From RGIG3178 sp964533965 (GTDB lineage Bacteria; Bacillota; Clostridia; Christensenellales; QAND01), in the NCBI GenBank assembly GCA_964533965.1, contig CAZHNN010000013.1:1-64000 (forward strand): 64,000 nt of DNA, written 5' to 3'. Below, one piece after another: positions 41,599 to 50,153 of this stretch; position 1 is the first letter of the stretch, and every line of letters begins with the position of its first letter. A model generated the notes under the pieces. It was given only the letters and a program-made list of their open reading frames with translations. It did no database searches and was not told the origin of the DNA. Made by a program: the position numbers and the translations under genes.

Positions 41599-41613
41599 AA
41601 TATAATTTATATT
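41599..41613. promoter_or_regulatory. palindrome upstream of the small XRE gene
   Basis: AATATAA-T-TTATATT, a perfect 7-1-7 inverted repeat ending 17 bases before the start codon at 41631; a probable autoregulatory operator that also overlaps a TATAAT. Confidence 0.5.
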
Positions 41614-41630
41614 GCATCGCGGGGATGAAG

Positions 41631-41873
41631 ATGAACGCAAAAGATGCTGTTGCCCAACGGATTATCGAACTCTGTGCAGAACGTAACCTCGCCGTCAACG
41701 GACTTGCAAACCTCAGCGGCATATCTCCTTCCACTCTGTACAGCATATTAAGCGCCAAGAGCAAAAATCCCGGCATCGTTTCGATTCAGCGAATCTGCGA
41801 CGGGATCAATATCAGCGTGCGCGATTTTTTCGAATCGGCGCTGTTTGAGGGATTGGATCAGGAGATCGAATAG
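41631..41873 (+). CDS. small XRE-family regulator
   Basis: 80 residues from ATG 41631 (GGGGATGAAG upstream; another in-frame ATG at 41625). Helix-turn-helix: AVAQRIIELCAERNLAVNGLA, SGISPSTLYSIL (recognition helix), then IQRICDGINISVRDFFES, the usual XRE ending. Single-domain repressor of the type found next to transporters or toxins; target unknown. The 120 bases between it and the convergent phosphatase gene show no other gene. Confidence 0.82.
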   Translation: MNAKDAVAQRIIELCAERNLAVNGLANLSGISPSTLYSILSAKSKNPGIVSIQRICDGINISVRDFFESALFEGLDQEIE

Positions 41874-42002
41874 GTTTAGCAATTTGGCCTGATGGAAGAA
41901 GGGAATAGCGGACAAATCGGCGACGGATACATGGACATGCGCCGCCGTGATACGGCATTGTTTTTTAAGACCTACCCGGAACTCCCTGTGCGTCAGCTCG
42001 AC

Positions 42003-42536
42003 TTAATCGAGCCGGTATTCCACCAATTCGCAGTTTTGCATCCGGAATTCGTGAAATTCTTTGTCCGACAAACTGCGGCAGTAGGCATTGATGCTCTTGC
42101 TGGTAACGTTATGCGTGACGATCAGGATGGTCTTGTCCGGATAGGTGGTCTTGATCTCATCGAGCATATTGTAAATGCGCTGGATGACCATGCATGTTGA
42201 CTCGCCTTCGGGAAACCTTCCCGCAAAGCTGTTTCGGATTGCGAGAAACTCGGGCGCCAGACGCGAAGTGCCCTCGTAGGTTCCGAAATTGATTTCCATC
42301 AACCTGTCGTCAAATAGGATCGGTACTCCTATATGCCCATTGGCAAGCTCCGCCGTCCGCCTGGCTCTGTTTAACGGAGAACAGAAAATAAGGTCGATAC
42401 CCTTGTCCACAAGCACATTTGCCAATTCCCTTGCCTGGTCTTCACCCTTTTGTGTCAAATTCGCATCCAATCTTCCGCAAACAAGGTTTTGGTGATTGGT
42501 TTCGGATTCGCCGTGCCTTGTAACAAACAATCTCAT
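42003..42536 (-). CDS. histidine phosphatase family protein
   Basis: 177 residues. N-terminal RLFVTRHGESETN is the RHG phosphohistidine motif; ADLIFCSPLNRARRTAE-type segment (FCSPLNRARRTAELA) gives the second Arg, EINFGTYEG the acid, and VTHNVTSKSINAY the second His. GpmB-like enzymes dephosphorylate small phospho-compounds; the exact substrate (phosphoglycerate, alpha-ribazole phosphate or other) cannot be told. Stands alone on the minus strand. Confidence 0.85.
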   Translation of the reverse strand: MRLFVTRHGESETNHQNLVCGRLDANLTQKGEDQARELANVLVDKGIDLIFCSPLNRARRTAELANGHIGVPILFDDRLMEINFGTYEGTSRLAPEFLAIRNSFAGRFPEGESTCMVIQRIYNMLDEIKTTYPDKTILIVTHNVTSKSINAYCRSLSDKEFHEFRMQNCELVEYRLD

Positions 42537-42586
42537 GTCGATGCCCCCGGTTGAATAAAACTATTCGCATTGTATCACTCGAGCAA

Positions 42587-42611
42587 AAAGAAGTCGATGA
42601 ACGACTTCTTT
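42587..42611 (-). terminator. terminator of the EIIB-type gene
   Basis: Minus strand AAGAAGTCG-TTCA-CGACTTCTT followed by TTTGCTC; stem at 42589-42609. Confidence 0.7.
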
Positions 42612-42638
42612 GTATGTTATCCGGATATTAAAACCTAC

Positions 42639-43097
42639 TTATACCGAATACTCCGCTTGCACGGTGGGGAAAGAGATCTTGCAGCCAAGATTCTCCAGCT
42701 CCTTGAGCATATCGCGGTCCTTGTCGGTGAGCTTCAGTTCCCCGTACAGGCCGCCGCCTGCCGTGCCGCCAAGCCAGCCGACGAGCAATTCGGGAAAAAT
42801 AAAGCCCTTTTTGTATACCAACAGCGCCGTTTCTATGTCGCGCATCAATACGAAGACCGGTCCCAGCGGGCCGAACTGGTCCTTTTTCCACGATGCCGCG
42901 GCCTGATCCGTATTCATCACCTGTACCGTGTGTTCCGGAGGCGCGCCCAAAACATACACCTGAGAAACCAAAGAGTCTTTGGCAATCTCATCGTCTATGA
43001 TCAGGATGAGCTTGGAGGGGTAGAGTTTGAGCCATACTCGACGGATCTGTGAATGAACAAGGTGGGTATCGATGCGGACGAGGGAAAGTTGTGCCAT
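42639..43097 (-). CDS. orphan PTS EIIB, mannose/sorbose family
   Basis: 152 residues. LVRIDTHLVHSQI matches the EIIB opening VRIDxRLIHGQV with the phosphorylated His near residue 15, followed by KLILIIDDEIAKD and the GGTAGGGLYGELKLT segment. In normal systems EIIB passes phosphate from EIIA to the sugar during uptake. No EIIA, EIIC or EIID gene is nearby, so it may work with a remote transporter or as a regulator. SD AAGGAGG before ATG. Confidence 0.8.
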   Translation of the reverse strand: MAQLSLVRIDTHLVHSQIRRVWLKLYPSKLILIIDDEIAKDSLVSQVYVLGAPPEHTVQVMNTDQAAASWKKDQFGPLGPVFVLMRDIETALLVYKKGFIFPELLVGWLGGTAGGGLYGELKLTDKDRDMLKELENLGCKISFPTVQAEYSV

Positions 43098-43472
43098 GAG
43101 GGTACCTCCTTAACCTTTTTTAGGTGGGGGATTCCTATGTCTGCCACTCAACCGAATATGCTTACAATCCCGGCACATTGACTGATTCCATTATAGTACA
43201 TTGCGACAGCGATGAAAAGGATTTGATGTATCGTTTAGCGAAAGATTGTGTTTTATTATATATTATCTCTATCTGCCGAGAATTGCAGCTACGCCATATG
43301 TGCGGACGCCAATATTAGGTTATAGGGAACATGGAGGAAAAAGTCTTTACTATAGGCCCTTCGGAGTGCGGATTGACCAAATTGGGCTGTTCTAAATCAA
43401 GAATAATGATATAATTTTGAAAAGCTGTGCGCTGCGGAGGTGATATGAATCAATAAGCTGCTCTATACCGAG

Positions 43473-44594
43473 ATGAACGTCTTCGCGTTGGTGGTATTGA
43501 TCATCATTTACCTTAACATTCGCCGTCATGCCCAAAAGCAGATGATCGAACAGAAACTGTTTTTGGCGCTGGTGCATTCCAATGCATTCATATTGGTATT
43601 GGATACGCTCATGTGGCTGATAGACGGCATAAGCGGTTCGTATCTGACCTTTATATATCGCATCGTGACGGGACTGTATTACGCAATGAACCCCATCATC
43701 TGCCTGATCTGGTCGTATTATGCAGATTATTTGATCTATCGAAATGGCGACCGGCTGAAGAGCATCGCGATTCCGTTGGCGATGCCGGCGGCAATAAACC
43801 TCGTGCTTTCGATGCTGAGCATCTTCACCGGATGGATGTTCACCGTTGATGCCCACAACATCTACCAAAGGGGATCTCTTTTCCTGTTGATGGCAGCAAT
43901 ATCGTATTTCTATCTGGTCTTTACATTTTTGCAGATACTGCTCAAACAGAACAGGATACAAAAGCAATACTACTTCCCAATTCTAGCATTTGCCATTCCT
44001 CCGTTTATCGGAGGTGTCCTTCAGACGTTGTTCTATGGCTTATCACTCATATGGGTTTGTATGACGATATCGGTGCTGATCGTATTCATCAACATTCAGA
44101 CTGACCAGCTCAATACGGACTTTTTAACCGGCTTGTACAATCGCAGGCAGCTGGACAATTATCTCAAGCGACTCCAAAGAAACAAAGAGCAAAGGCTGCT
44201 TGGGGGTCTGATGATCGACCTGACAGAATTTAAAGTCGTCAACGATGTATATGGCCATGACGAAGGGGATAAGGCTCTGCAGCAAGTTGCCCGGATCCTG
44301 CAGGAGACATTTCGCGTCAAGGATTTCGTCGCCAGGATGGGCGGGGATGAGTTCATCGTCCTCATGGAGGTGGAGAGCCGGGCGGACCTGGAGAACATCG
44401 TAGGCAGGCTTCAGGGCAACATGGCAAAGTTCAATGAACAGAGACTGTTGCCGTATGAGATTCAACTGAGCATTGGATACGACTGTTATGACAGCAGATT
44501 GCATCATGACTTTACAGAATTTATCAAACACATCGACCGCCTGATGTATAAGAACAAACAGGAAAAGGATGCGCTGCAGGATAATAAAGCGTAA
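43473..44594 (+). CDS. diguanylate cyclase, membrane GGDEF protein
   Basis: 373 residues; six TM helices in the first 205, then a GGDEF domain (about 215-368). TDFLTGLYNRRQLDNY opens it, MIDLTEFKVVNDVYGHDEGD holds the metal Asp, MGGDEF (290-294) is the intact active loop, and RVKD five residues before it is an intact inhibitory RxxD site. It makes c-di-GMP. The start is uncertain: the only strong SD (GGAGGTGAT, 43437) serves an ATG that ends after three codons, while the in-frame MNVF start at 43473 has no SD. A one-base frameshift in the sequence or reinitiation is possible. Confidence 0.85.
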   Translation: MNVFALVVLIIIYLNIRRHAQKQMIEQKLFLALVHSNAFILVLDTLMWLIDGISGSYLTFIYRIVTGLYYAMNPIICLIWSYYADYLIYRNGDRLKSIAIPLAMPAAINLVLSMLSIFTGWMFTVDAHNIYQRGSLFLLMAAISYFYLVFTFLQILLKQNRIQKQYYFPILAFAIPPFIGGVLQTLFYGLSLIWVCMTISVLIVFINIQTDQLNTDFLTGLYNRRQLDNYLKRLQRNKEQRLLGGLMIDLTEFKVVNDVYGHDEGDKALQQVARILQETFRVKDFVARMGGDEFIVLMEVESRADLENIVGRLQGNMAKFNEQRLLPYEIQLSIGYDCYDSRLHHDFTEFIKHIDRLMYKNKQEKDALQDNKA

Positions 44595-44620
44595 AAGAAG
44601 CCGAAAGGCTTCTTTTTTTA
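44594..44620 (+). terminator. terminator of the GGDEF gene
   Basis: AGAAGCC-GAAA-GGCTTCT with TTTTTTA, directly after the stop codon. Confidence 0.85.
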
Positions 44621-44706
44621 AACTACCTGTATCACGTTAAAAGGCTTTGTTGGCTTCTTCATTGCGAAAAGACAAAGCTCATTAATAGTCGTCGATTTAT
44701 AAAACT

Positions 44707-45345
44707 CTATGCGTCGATTCTGTGATGCCTTCGTCTTTTTCTGCTCTTTTGCTTGCCGGATCTGCCTTTGCTCGAAGTGGGAAGTACATTTCCGGTGCAT
44801 TCGCCCCGCTGCTCCTGATGCCTGATGCTTTTGAGAAGTTCGGATATATGGGATTCCGATTCGAGTCTTTCTCGTTGTTCAGAAATGATCCGCTTTAATA
44901 GAATAAGCGGCAGTACGGTAGAGCCGGAATCAGTGGATGGTTGGCAGTCACTGCACTTTTCATGGCCGAACTCATCGCAGCTGTCACAGGACGGAGATCC
45001 ACAATCTCTGCTTTTGCAGCACGGAAATCCACAATGGCTGCTTTCATAGGATGAAGATCCACAATCGCCGCTTTCACAGGACGGAAATTCACATTGGCAG
45101 CAGTTGCAATCGGGCTCGCCACAAACAATGCCTGCAGAGACCTCAACGGCAGAGCTGATGCAGAGCGGAAACCGCACGCAAACCATTTGGCTTACCATGT
45201 AAGCGCAGGAATCCGAATCCGAACAAGGTTCCAAAACCGGGTCGCCTACACAGCAGGTTTCGATGTCGCCGACGCTGGCATTCGGGATGATCTTTATATC
45301 CGCCGCTACACGTACATTTTGCGTAAATATATCTGGCGATTTCAT
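44707..45345 (-). CDS. Cys-rich probable spore surface protein with repeat region
   Basis: 212 residues. N-terminal domain (about 1-75) matches that of the next gene: NVRVAADIKIIPNASVGDIETCC, then AYMVSQMVCVRFPL, GIVCGEPDC. Then a Cys/Ser/Gly tract with repeats of the type CGSSSYESSHCGFPCCKSRD (about 80-130; repeat unit about 36 bp in DNA), and a basic C-terminus KSRKRRRHHRIDA. I recall similar N-terminal domains (IETCxGNP, VSQxICVQIPL) in clostridial and bacillar spore-associated proteins. SD AGGATAATC precedes the ATG. A sigma-K-type promoter lies upstream. Confidence 0.65.
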   Translation of the reverse strand: MKSPDIFTQNVRVAADIKIIPNASVGDIETCCVGDPVLEPCSDSDSCAYMVSQMVCVRFPLCISSAVEVSAGIVCGEPDCNCCQCEFPSCESGDCGSSSYESSHCGFPCCKSRDCGSPSCDSCDEFGHEKCSDCQPSTDSGSTVLPLILLKRIISEQRERLESESHISELLKSIRHQEQRGECTGNVLPTSSKGRSGKQKSRKRRRHHRIDA

Positions 45346-45377
45346 GGTGATTATCCTGCTTTTGCATGTATTCGCTA

Positions 45378-45404
45378 TATCATATGCCTGTGGGCAAGGC
45401 TTGT
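45378..45404 (-). promoter_or_regulatory. sigma-K-like promoter of the Cys-rich gene
   Basis: Minus strand AC (45404-45403), 16-base spacer, CATATGATA (45386-45378), i.e. AC-N16-CATANNNTA, 33 bases upstream of the start codon. Confidence 0.55.
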
Positions 45405-45519
45405 TACAAGCTAGAATAATGCTGTATGCGACATGGATAAAGTAATGGCAAAGTATGAATTACAATAAGTGCGGTGATCGTATGTAGCAGCCCTTTCGTG
45501 AGAAAGGACTGGTGGATTC

Positions 45520-46257
45520 TTAGTCTTCCGGGCAGTGGAACGGGCATCCGGGTGCGTTGCCGCTGTTGAACTGCTCAAGCGGGGTCTGGAAGCCGGGAGC
45601 ACCGTCGTTTCCGTCGGGAGGAGTGGAACTTCCAATGAATGCATTCGCGTTGGCAATGGCGGTCAAAGCAGCCGGGCAGGTTGCGCCGTTCTGCACGTTG
45701 AGGATCGCGGCGAGCAACTGAGCGTACAGATTTGCGTATTGATTTTTATGCGGGGGATCGGGGGGCGCAGGCGGGGGCGGATTCAAGCTAAGAATATCAT
45801 TGGCGTTGGCGGTCGTTGCGGCAATGCTCAACCCTTGCAAAACGCCGCCGATCTCGGTGCCGAGTATGACGGTACCGCCCAACTCGCCGATCAGCCTGTT
45901 TGTAAGCGACGGAGTATTTTTGAAATGCCCGAAACTGAACGTACATCCGCCTGTTTCGCAATCGCCTGTAGCGGGATCATCACAGACAATGCCGGTCGGC
46001 TCTGCGCAAGCGATGGCGGCAAAGGTTAACGGTATCTGGACGCAGATCCTCTGGCTCACACGGAACGAGCACTCCGGCATGAGGTCCCCTTCGCAGCGGC
46101 GGAAGGAGGGGTTGCCAAGGCAAGAAGTTTCGATATCTCCAACCTCAACACAAGGTTTTATCCTTACCTCGGCCTCTACGCATACGTTGTCATGGACTCT
46201 CACAGGACATCCTCCGGTGATGTGCTCAGGACATTCGAAATGTTCAGGACAAGCCAT
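45520..46257 (-). CDS. Cys-rich probable spore surface protein
   Basis: 245 residues from ATG 46257 (GGAAGGTG upstream). N-terminal MACPEHFECPEHITGGCP, then the domain shared with the downstream paralogue: NVCVEAEVRIKPCVEVGDIET, SFRVSQRICVQIPLTFAA, GIVCDDP. The rest is a hydrophobic helical region with VILGTEIGGVLQGLSIAAT, a PPPPAPPDPP bend and YANLYAQLLAAILNVQNG, and ends CPFHCPED. Probably folded partly by disulfides or metal after assembly on the spore. An AC-N16-CATAGAATG sequence upstream (46315-46289) resembles sigma-K promoters with one mismatch. Confidence 0.65.
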   Translation of the reverse strand: MACPEHFECPEHITGGCPVRVHDNVCVEAEVRIKPCVEVGDIETSCLGNPSFRRCEGDLMPECSFRVSQRICVQIPLTFAAIACAEPTGIVCDDPATGDCETGGCTFSFGHFKNTPSLTNRLIGELGGTVILGTEIGGVLQGLSIAATTANANDILSLNPPPPAPPDPPHKNQYANLYAQLLAAILNVQNGATCPAALTAIANANAFIGSSTPPDGNDGAPGFQTPLEQFNSGNAPGCPFHCPED

Positions 46258-46519
46258 AATTTTCACCTTCCTTTATAGGGTTTCTGTACATTCTATGAAA
46301 ACCGATTGTAAGTGTTACTTATAATCAGGAGCATTTAATGACAACACTATCCCAATATATGCAAGAAGCTATATATGGTATCGGTGTGCAAAATGTCCGT
46401 AATACTGCTGCATCCCGATCGTTCTATTTCATCAGAAATACACTTTTTGACCAGGAAACACACAAATAAAACGTTTTTGAATACTTTTATATAGACACAA
46501 ATGAAAGGGGATGTGGTGT

Positions 46520-46651
46520 ATGGATCGTTTTGATCGTTTTGATCGGGAAGATATGGGCAGCCGTCGCCGCCGCCATCGTCGCCGTCGTCGTCGGGGACTG
46601 TTCTTTCCATTCTTTTTCTTCGGACGTCGCCGCCGCCGTCGCCGTCGTTAA
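46520..46651 (+). CDS. arginine-rich microprotein, 43 residues
   Basis: ATG 46520 follows AAAGGGGATGTGGTGT. The product starts MDRFDRFDREDMGS, continues with a RRRRHRRRRRR run, an aromatic core GLFFPFFFFG and a second run of eight Arg. Codons are CGT/CGC repeats. Both a charged DRFD repeat and poly-Arg suggest a nucleic-acid- or coat-binding peptide; the poly-serine protein at 38764 has a similar RRRRRHRH head. Too short to compare with families; a hairpin terminator follows. Confidence 0.6.
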   Translation: MDRFDRFDREDMGSRRRRHRRRRRRGLFFPFFFFGRRRRRRRR

Positions 46652-46673
46652 AATAGTTAGCGAACGATAGAAC

Positions 46674-46718
46674 AAAGCCCTGTAAAGCGGTCTGCTTGCG
46701 GGGCTTTGGTTTAAAACT
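46674..46718 (+). terminator. terminator of the Arg-rich microprotein gene
   Basis: AAAGCCC...GGGCTTT outer stem with inner AAGC/GCTT and loop, followed by GGTTTAAA. Confidence 0.6.
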
Positions 46719-46903
46719 TGTACCGTCAAACGGAACTATAAGAAGAGTCACCTATAAGGTGCGCTTTGACCAGGGTTTGGTCTTGATCAAGTGGATATGG
46801 CTATTTGAAATCCTTAATCAGAGTAAATGGATTTCGGTTCTACACGGTTTTTTATGACATATCTATTTCTAAACGGCGTTAAAAGAGAACGGGGTTTGAT
46901 TCC

Positions 46904-48010
46904 ATGCGTCTGGTATTGTCTTTACGAAAAGCCACATGGATTGTGATTGCCCTAATAGCTGCCTGTGCGATCGGTGCAAGCTTGTTCTTTTTTGTTACCG
47001 GAGAAAGCGTCGCAGTGGTCACAGACGTGCAATGGGCACAGACGATTGATGAGTTGTTTACACAGAAAAACAAATGCCTTCTCACCGGCTCAGGCGAGGA
47101 CTTGAAAAAGCTCTATATCCAGAATGAGAAGAACAGCAAGCTTGCGATGAATGCTGAACTGAACCGGGCGACGTACCTGAAGAACTGGGCGGAGAAGCAG
47201 GGAGTTTTATTCACCAGCATTGTCAGCCATATACAGATCAAATCCACAAAAAAGGTGGGGCGCGGGTACGCCTTCTTCCTGGTGGCGTCGACCGAATATA
47301 AATATGTCTATACGGATACCCCAGACACCGTGAATATGTTCCGGATCGGCACCTATCACACCTTGGACCTGATTCCGGGCACGGACGGCTATGTCATCAG
47401 CCGCGAATGGTATCTGGATCCTTTTCAAGATTCGCTCAAGCTGGAGAAGCTCAAGACCGAAGAGATAAAATCCTATATCAATGTGCAAAAACCCAAAAAC
47501 CCGACGCTCTCCGATCGAAGAAAGAAGGCGGTGGCCTATGCGGACAGATTCAGCGGCGCTGCGGCGGATGACGAGTATGGCTTTTCGTATAACTCGAGCT
47601 ATCCGAATTTTAATTTTATGGGTGGAGACTGCACCAACTATATCTCCCAGACATTGATCGCGGGCGGGTTCAAGCGGAATGGCGCATGGAATTATACGAT
47701 GTTCTCCGGCAGCCGCGCATGGTGCAACGCGCAGGGTTTCAAGGAATACCTGCTCTACAGCGGCAGGGCGTCGCTCATAGCGAAGGGCAGTTACAAGGAT
47801 GTATACAAATTGGCGTATAAACTTCTGCCCGGAGACATCATCTCCTACGAGGAGGCTGGCAAAATCGTGCACAGCGCCATCGTGACCGGGCTGGATTCAA
47901 AGGGTTATCCGCTTGTTAATACGCACACCACCGATCGCTATCATGTTCCGTGGGATATGGGATGGAACGACAGCGATATTAAATTCTACCTCATGCATGT
48001 AAATTACTGA
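46904..48010 (+). CDS. membrane-anchored Amidase_6 domain protein
   Basis: 368 residues: one N-terminal TM helix (about 10-30), an extracellular region, and a C-terminal Amidase_6 domain (about 205-368) with RRKKAVAYADRF, FMGGDCTNYISQTLIAGG (nucleophile Cys) and VHSAIVTG (His). The family resembles CHAP/NlpC cysteine amidases and is frequent in sporulating Clostridia and Bacilli; wall peptide cleavage is likely. The stop codon overlaps the frame of the following transporter-like gene. Confidence 0.82.
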   Translation: MRLVLSLRKATWIVIALIAACAIGASLFFFVTGESVAVVTDVQWAQTIDELFTQKNKCLLTGSGEDLKKLYIQNEKNSKLAMNAELNRATYLKNWAEKQGVLFTSIVSHIQIKSTKKVGRGYAFFLVASTEYKYVYTDTPDTVNMFRIGTYHTLDLIPGTDGYVISREWYLDPFQDSLKLEKLKTEEIKSYINVQKPKNPTLSDRRKKAVAYADRFSGAAADDEYGFSYNSSYPNFNFMGGDCTNYISQTLIAGGFKRNGAWNYTMFSGSRAWCNAQGFKEYLLYSGRASLIAKGSYKDVYKLAYKLLPGDIISYEEAGKIVHSAIVTGLDSKGYPLVNTHTTDRYHVPWDMGWNDSDIKFYLMHVNY

Positions 48011-48096
48011 TGAAGCAGCTAGCCGAAAACAGCATCAATCAAGGGCACCGCTCATCTGGCATGCGTGGGATTGCACGCAGATTTTGGAGAAAACGG

Positions 48097-48498
48097 ATGT
48101 TCTTTCTGTATGCGTTCATTGCCATGCTCTGCTGGGGAGTAGCGCCGCTGTTCGCGAAGGTCGGCCTCAAGGAGACAAACCCTATGATGGGTCTGGCTAT
48201 CCGCACCTGCGTGACGGCGGTGCTGATTACCGGCTGGCTGTTCATACGCGGCAGCATGACGCATGCGCAGGGAATATCCTGGTCAGCGTTTCTGTTTTTG
48301 GCCATAGAAGCTGTATTTGCCACGCTTGTCGGGGATTGGGCATATTTTTCGGCAGTCAAGAGAGGGTCGCCTGCGGTATTGGAGGTCATCATGGCCTGTG
48401 CACCGGTGATAACGCTGTTGCTGGTGGGAGAACCCATTACATTCGCGCGGGTTATCGGGTTTCTTTTGATCATCTTAGGAATTGTATTTGTCATATAG
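48097..48498 (+). CDS. half-size EamA/DMT-type transporter
   Basis: 133 residues from ATG 48097 (TTGGAGAAAA upstream), although the frame is open from 48010. Four TM helices of the drug/metabolite transporter type: MLCWGVAPLFAKVGLKETNP, LAIRTCVTAVLITGWLFIRG, and YFSAVKRGSPAVLEVIMACAPVITLLL, which is one EamA domain only. Single-domain members work as dimers. Substrate unknown. Follows the amidase on the same strand by 86 bases. Confidence 0.78.
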   Translation: MFFLYAFIAMLCWGVAPLFAKVGLKETNPMMGLAIRTCVTAVLITGWLFIRGSMTHAQGISWSAFLFLAIEAVFATLVGDWAYFSAVKRGSPAVLEVIMACAPVITLLLVGEPITFARVIGFLLIILGIVFVI

Positions 48499-48504
48499 GA
48501 TACA

Positions 48505-49365
48505 TCACGGCATGTAGCCGTTTTGCAGTATGACGGACAGCTGCGCCATCGTGATCACCCTGACATTCGGCTGCGCGCAGACATATTCCACCAGCCTTTT
48601 GTAAAGCGTAAAATCGGTTTGCACAGCATAGTTCCCCATGTCGTTCGGCGATTTTCTAAACAGGCAATGCGTACGGAATATCAGTACGTCCTTTTCCTTG
48701 ACGGCCTTGTCCACCAGTCGTATTCGCTCTTCCAACCGTTTTTCCCCACGGAAATCTGCGCTCACTGAATCCAATTCATATGGGTTAAGCTGCCCCGGTT
48801 TTTTCATTGTATCGTCGTAATAAGCTTTGCGCGTCAACGTGCGGTAGGGCTCTATGGCTGCGATCACCTTGGCATTGTATTTGCCATATGGGAACGCATG
48901 GCTGATGGGGATTGGCAATCCGTTACGCATAAACGCCTCATTTTCCTTGCGCATGCTCTCGGCGATATTTTCAGCCGTCATGAGATTTTCGTTGCTGTGC
49001 GCATAGGTGTGGCAGCCAAAATCCCAGCCGGAAGCATACATTTCTTTGATCATTTCCCAACTCATAGCATCCTTTCTGTTCGTGTCGGGACGACCTCCGA
49101 TGATGTAACTTGTGCCATGAATCCCAAGTTGCTTAAAGAGCGGGTATGCGAGAGCATAGTCCGAGAGGCAGCCGTCATCAAAGGTGAATACAACGTACGC
49201 CATGCTTTTTTCAAAATAGTAGTCCTTAGGCTGGATGCCTGAAACGACGCCAAACGCACCGATGGGCAGCGTATTGCCGACATCCGGAAGATTGGCTTTG
49301 GCTGTGTTTATGATAAGCATACAGCACAGCACGAACAGAACGATACATCCGAGTCTTTTTAGCAC
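48505..49365 (-). CDS. exported polysaccharide deacetylase
   Basis: 286 residues, N-terminal signal or anchor (about 5-24). NodB domain: VVFTFDDGCLSDYALAYP (catalytic and metal Asp), DFGCHTYAHSNENL (metal His pair HxxxH) and SHAFPYGKYNAKV. Acts on wall or surface N-acetyl sugars. Related in design to the protein at 27163. It is convergent to the EamA-type gene. The 300 AT-rich bases upstream, to 49662, show no gene. Confidence 0.87.
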   Translation of the reverse strand: MLKRLGCIVLFVLCCMLIINTAKANLPDVGNTLPIGAFGVVSGIQPKDYYFEKSMAYVVFTFDDGCLSDYALAYPLFKQLGIHGTSYIIGGRPDTNRKDAMSWEMIKEMYASGWDFGCHTYAHSNENLMTAENIAESMRKENEAFMRNGLPIPISHAFPYGKYNAKVIAAIEPYRTLTRKAYYDDTMKKPGQLNPYELDSVSADFRGEKRLEERIRLVDKAVKEKDVLIFRTHCLFRKSPNDMGNYAVQTDFTLYKRLVEYVCAQPNVRVITMAQLSVILQNGYMP

Positions 49366-49662
49366 GCCAGGCCGACCCTTCGATAGTGATCAAAGGTAAG
49401 ATTCCCTGTTTTAAGCGGATTGTTGATGTCAGTATTATCAAACAGAGGAAAAATTTTATATATTTTAAAATATTTGGAGATATTAATGAACATACACAAT
49501 TCAGCACTCTGAATACCATAGAGCGCAAAATATAACATAATAAAATAAAAGATCATATTGATTATTTGAAATGGGTGCATTTTACATGTGATATATACGC
49601 CGGACGCAATGTCACCATCTAACTTTTATTTAATACTATACCATGGAAAGGAGGCATAGAAG

Positions 49663-50046
49663 ATGGGTAAGCATAAAAAATCCAAAAAGAGCAAACGCTG
49701 TTCCATTACGGACATTCTGGAATCCATTGCATTGGAAGAAGCCGGCATTGCACATGTGCTGAATGCTGAAGGAGAAAAAATACAAGCTGTACAAGTCGGA
49801 TTGCTAAACGGACAAATCAGCTCAGAACAGGCCATAGAAGTGCAAAAAACAGTCGACAAAACACTGCGTTCAACTATTAAAATGCAGATGCTGCTGCAGT
49901 TTAAGCTGGAAGACACGCTGGAAGCCATCAGGCAATTTTCATCCTCAAGTGCGGAGTGCTGCTCTTCAGGCTCGGAGTGGTGTTTCGAATGCAGCGATAG
50001 CTCAGGGCATTCATCCAATCATGTCAGGCATAGAAAAGTGAGATGA
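49663..50046 (+). CDS. acidic/Ser-Cys tail protein, tandem paralogue 1
   Basis: 127 residues from ATG 49663 (AAAGGAGGCATAG upstream). Basic head GKHKKSKKSKR, then a helical domain of about 85 residues, ITDILESIALEEAGIAHVLN followed by AEGEKIQAVQ..., ending LQFKLEDTLEAIRQF, and a Ser/Cys tail (SSSAECCSSGSEWCFECSDSS). The opening LLESIALEEAALAHxLNAEGEKIQ is, to my recollection, recurrent in proteins of the spore surface of Clostridia and Bacillus. The paralogue follows 107 bases later. Confidence 0.65.
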   Translation: MGKHKKSKKSKRCSITDILESIALEEAGIAHVLNAEGEKIQAVQVGLLNGQISSEQAIEVQKTVDKTLRSTIKMQMLLQFKLEDTLEAIRQFSSSSAECCSSGSEWCFECSDSSGHSSNHVRHRKVR

Positions 50047-50153
50047 TTCCAGATAAAAATCACCTGTGAGTAACTACAAAAGAAAAGGCGTTCCGTAAAA
50101 AGTGTAGCATTGGAACGTATTAATGAATATATATGCTAAGGAGGTGACAGAAG

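Noticed and set aside
46347..46751. Minus-strand frames across the Arg-rich microprotein
   Set aside because: Asp/Gly or Thr/Ala-rich mirror images of the CGC/CGT repeats without SD.
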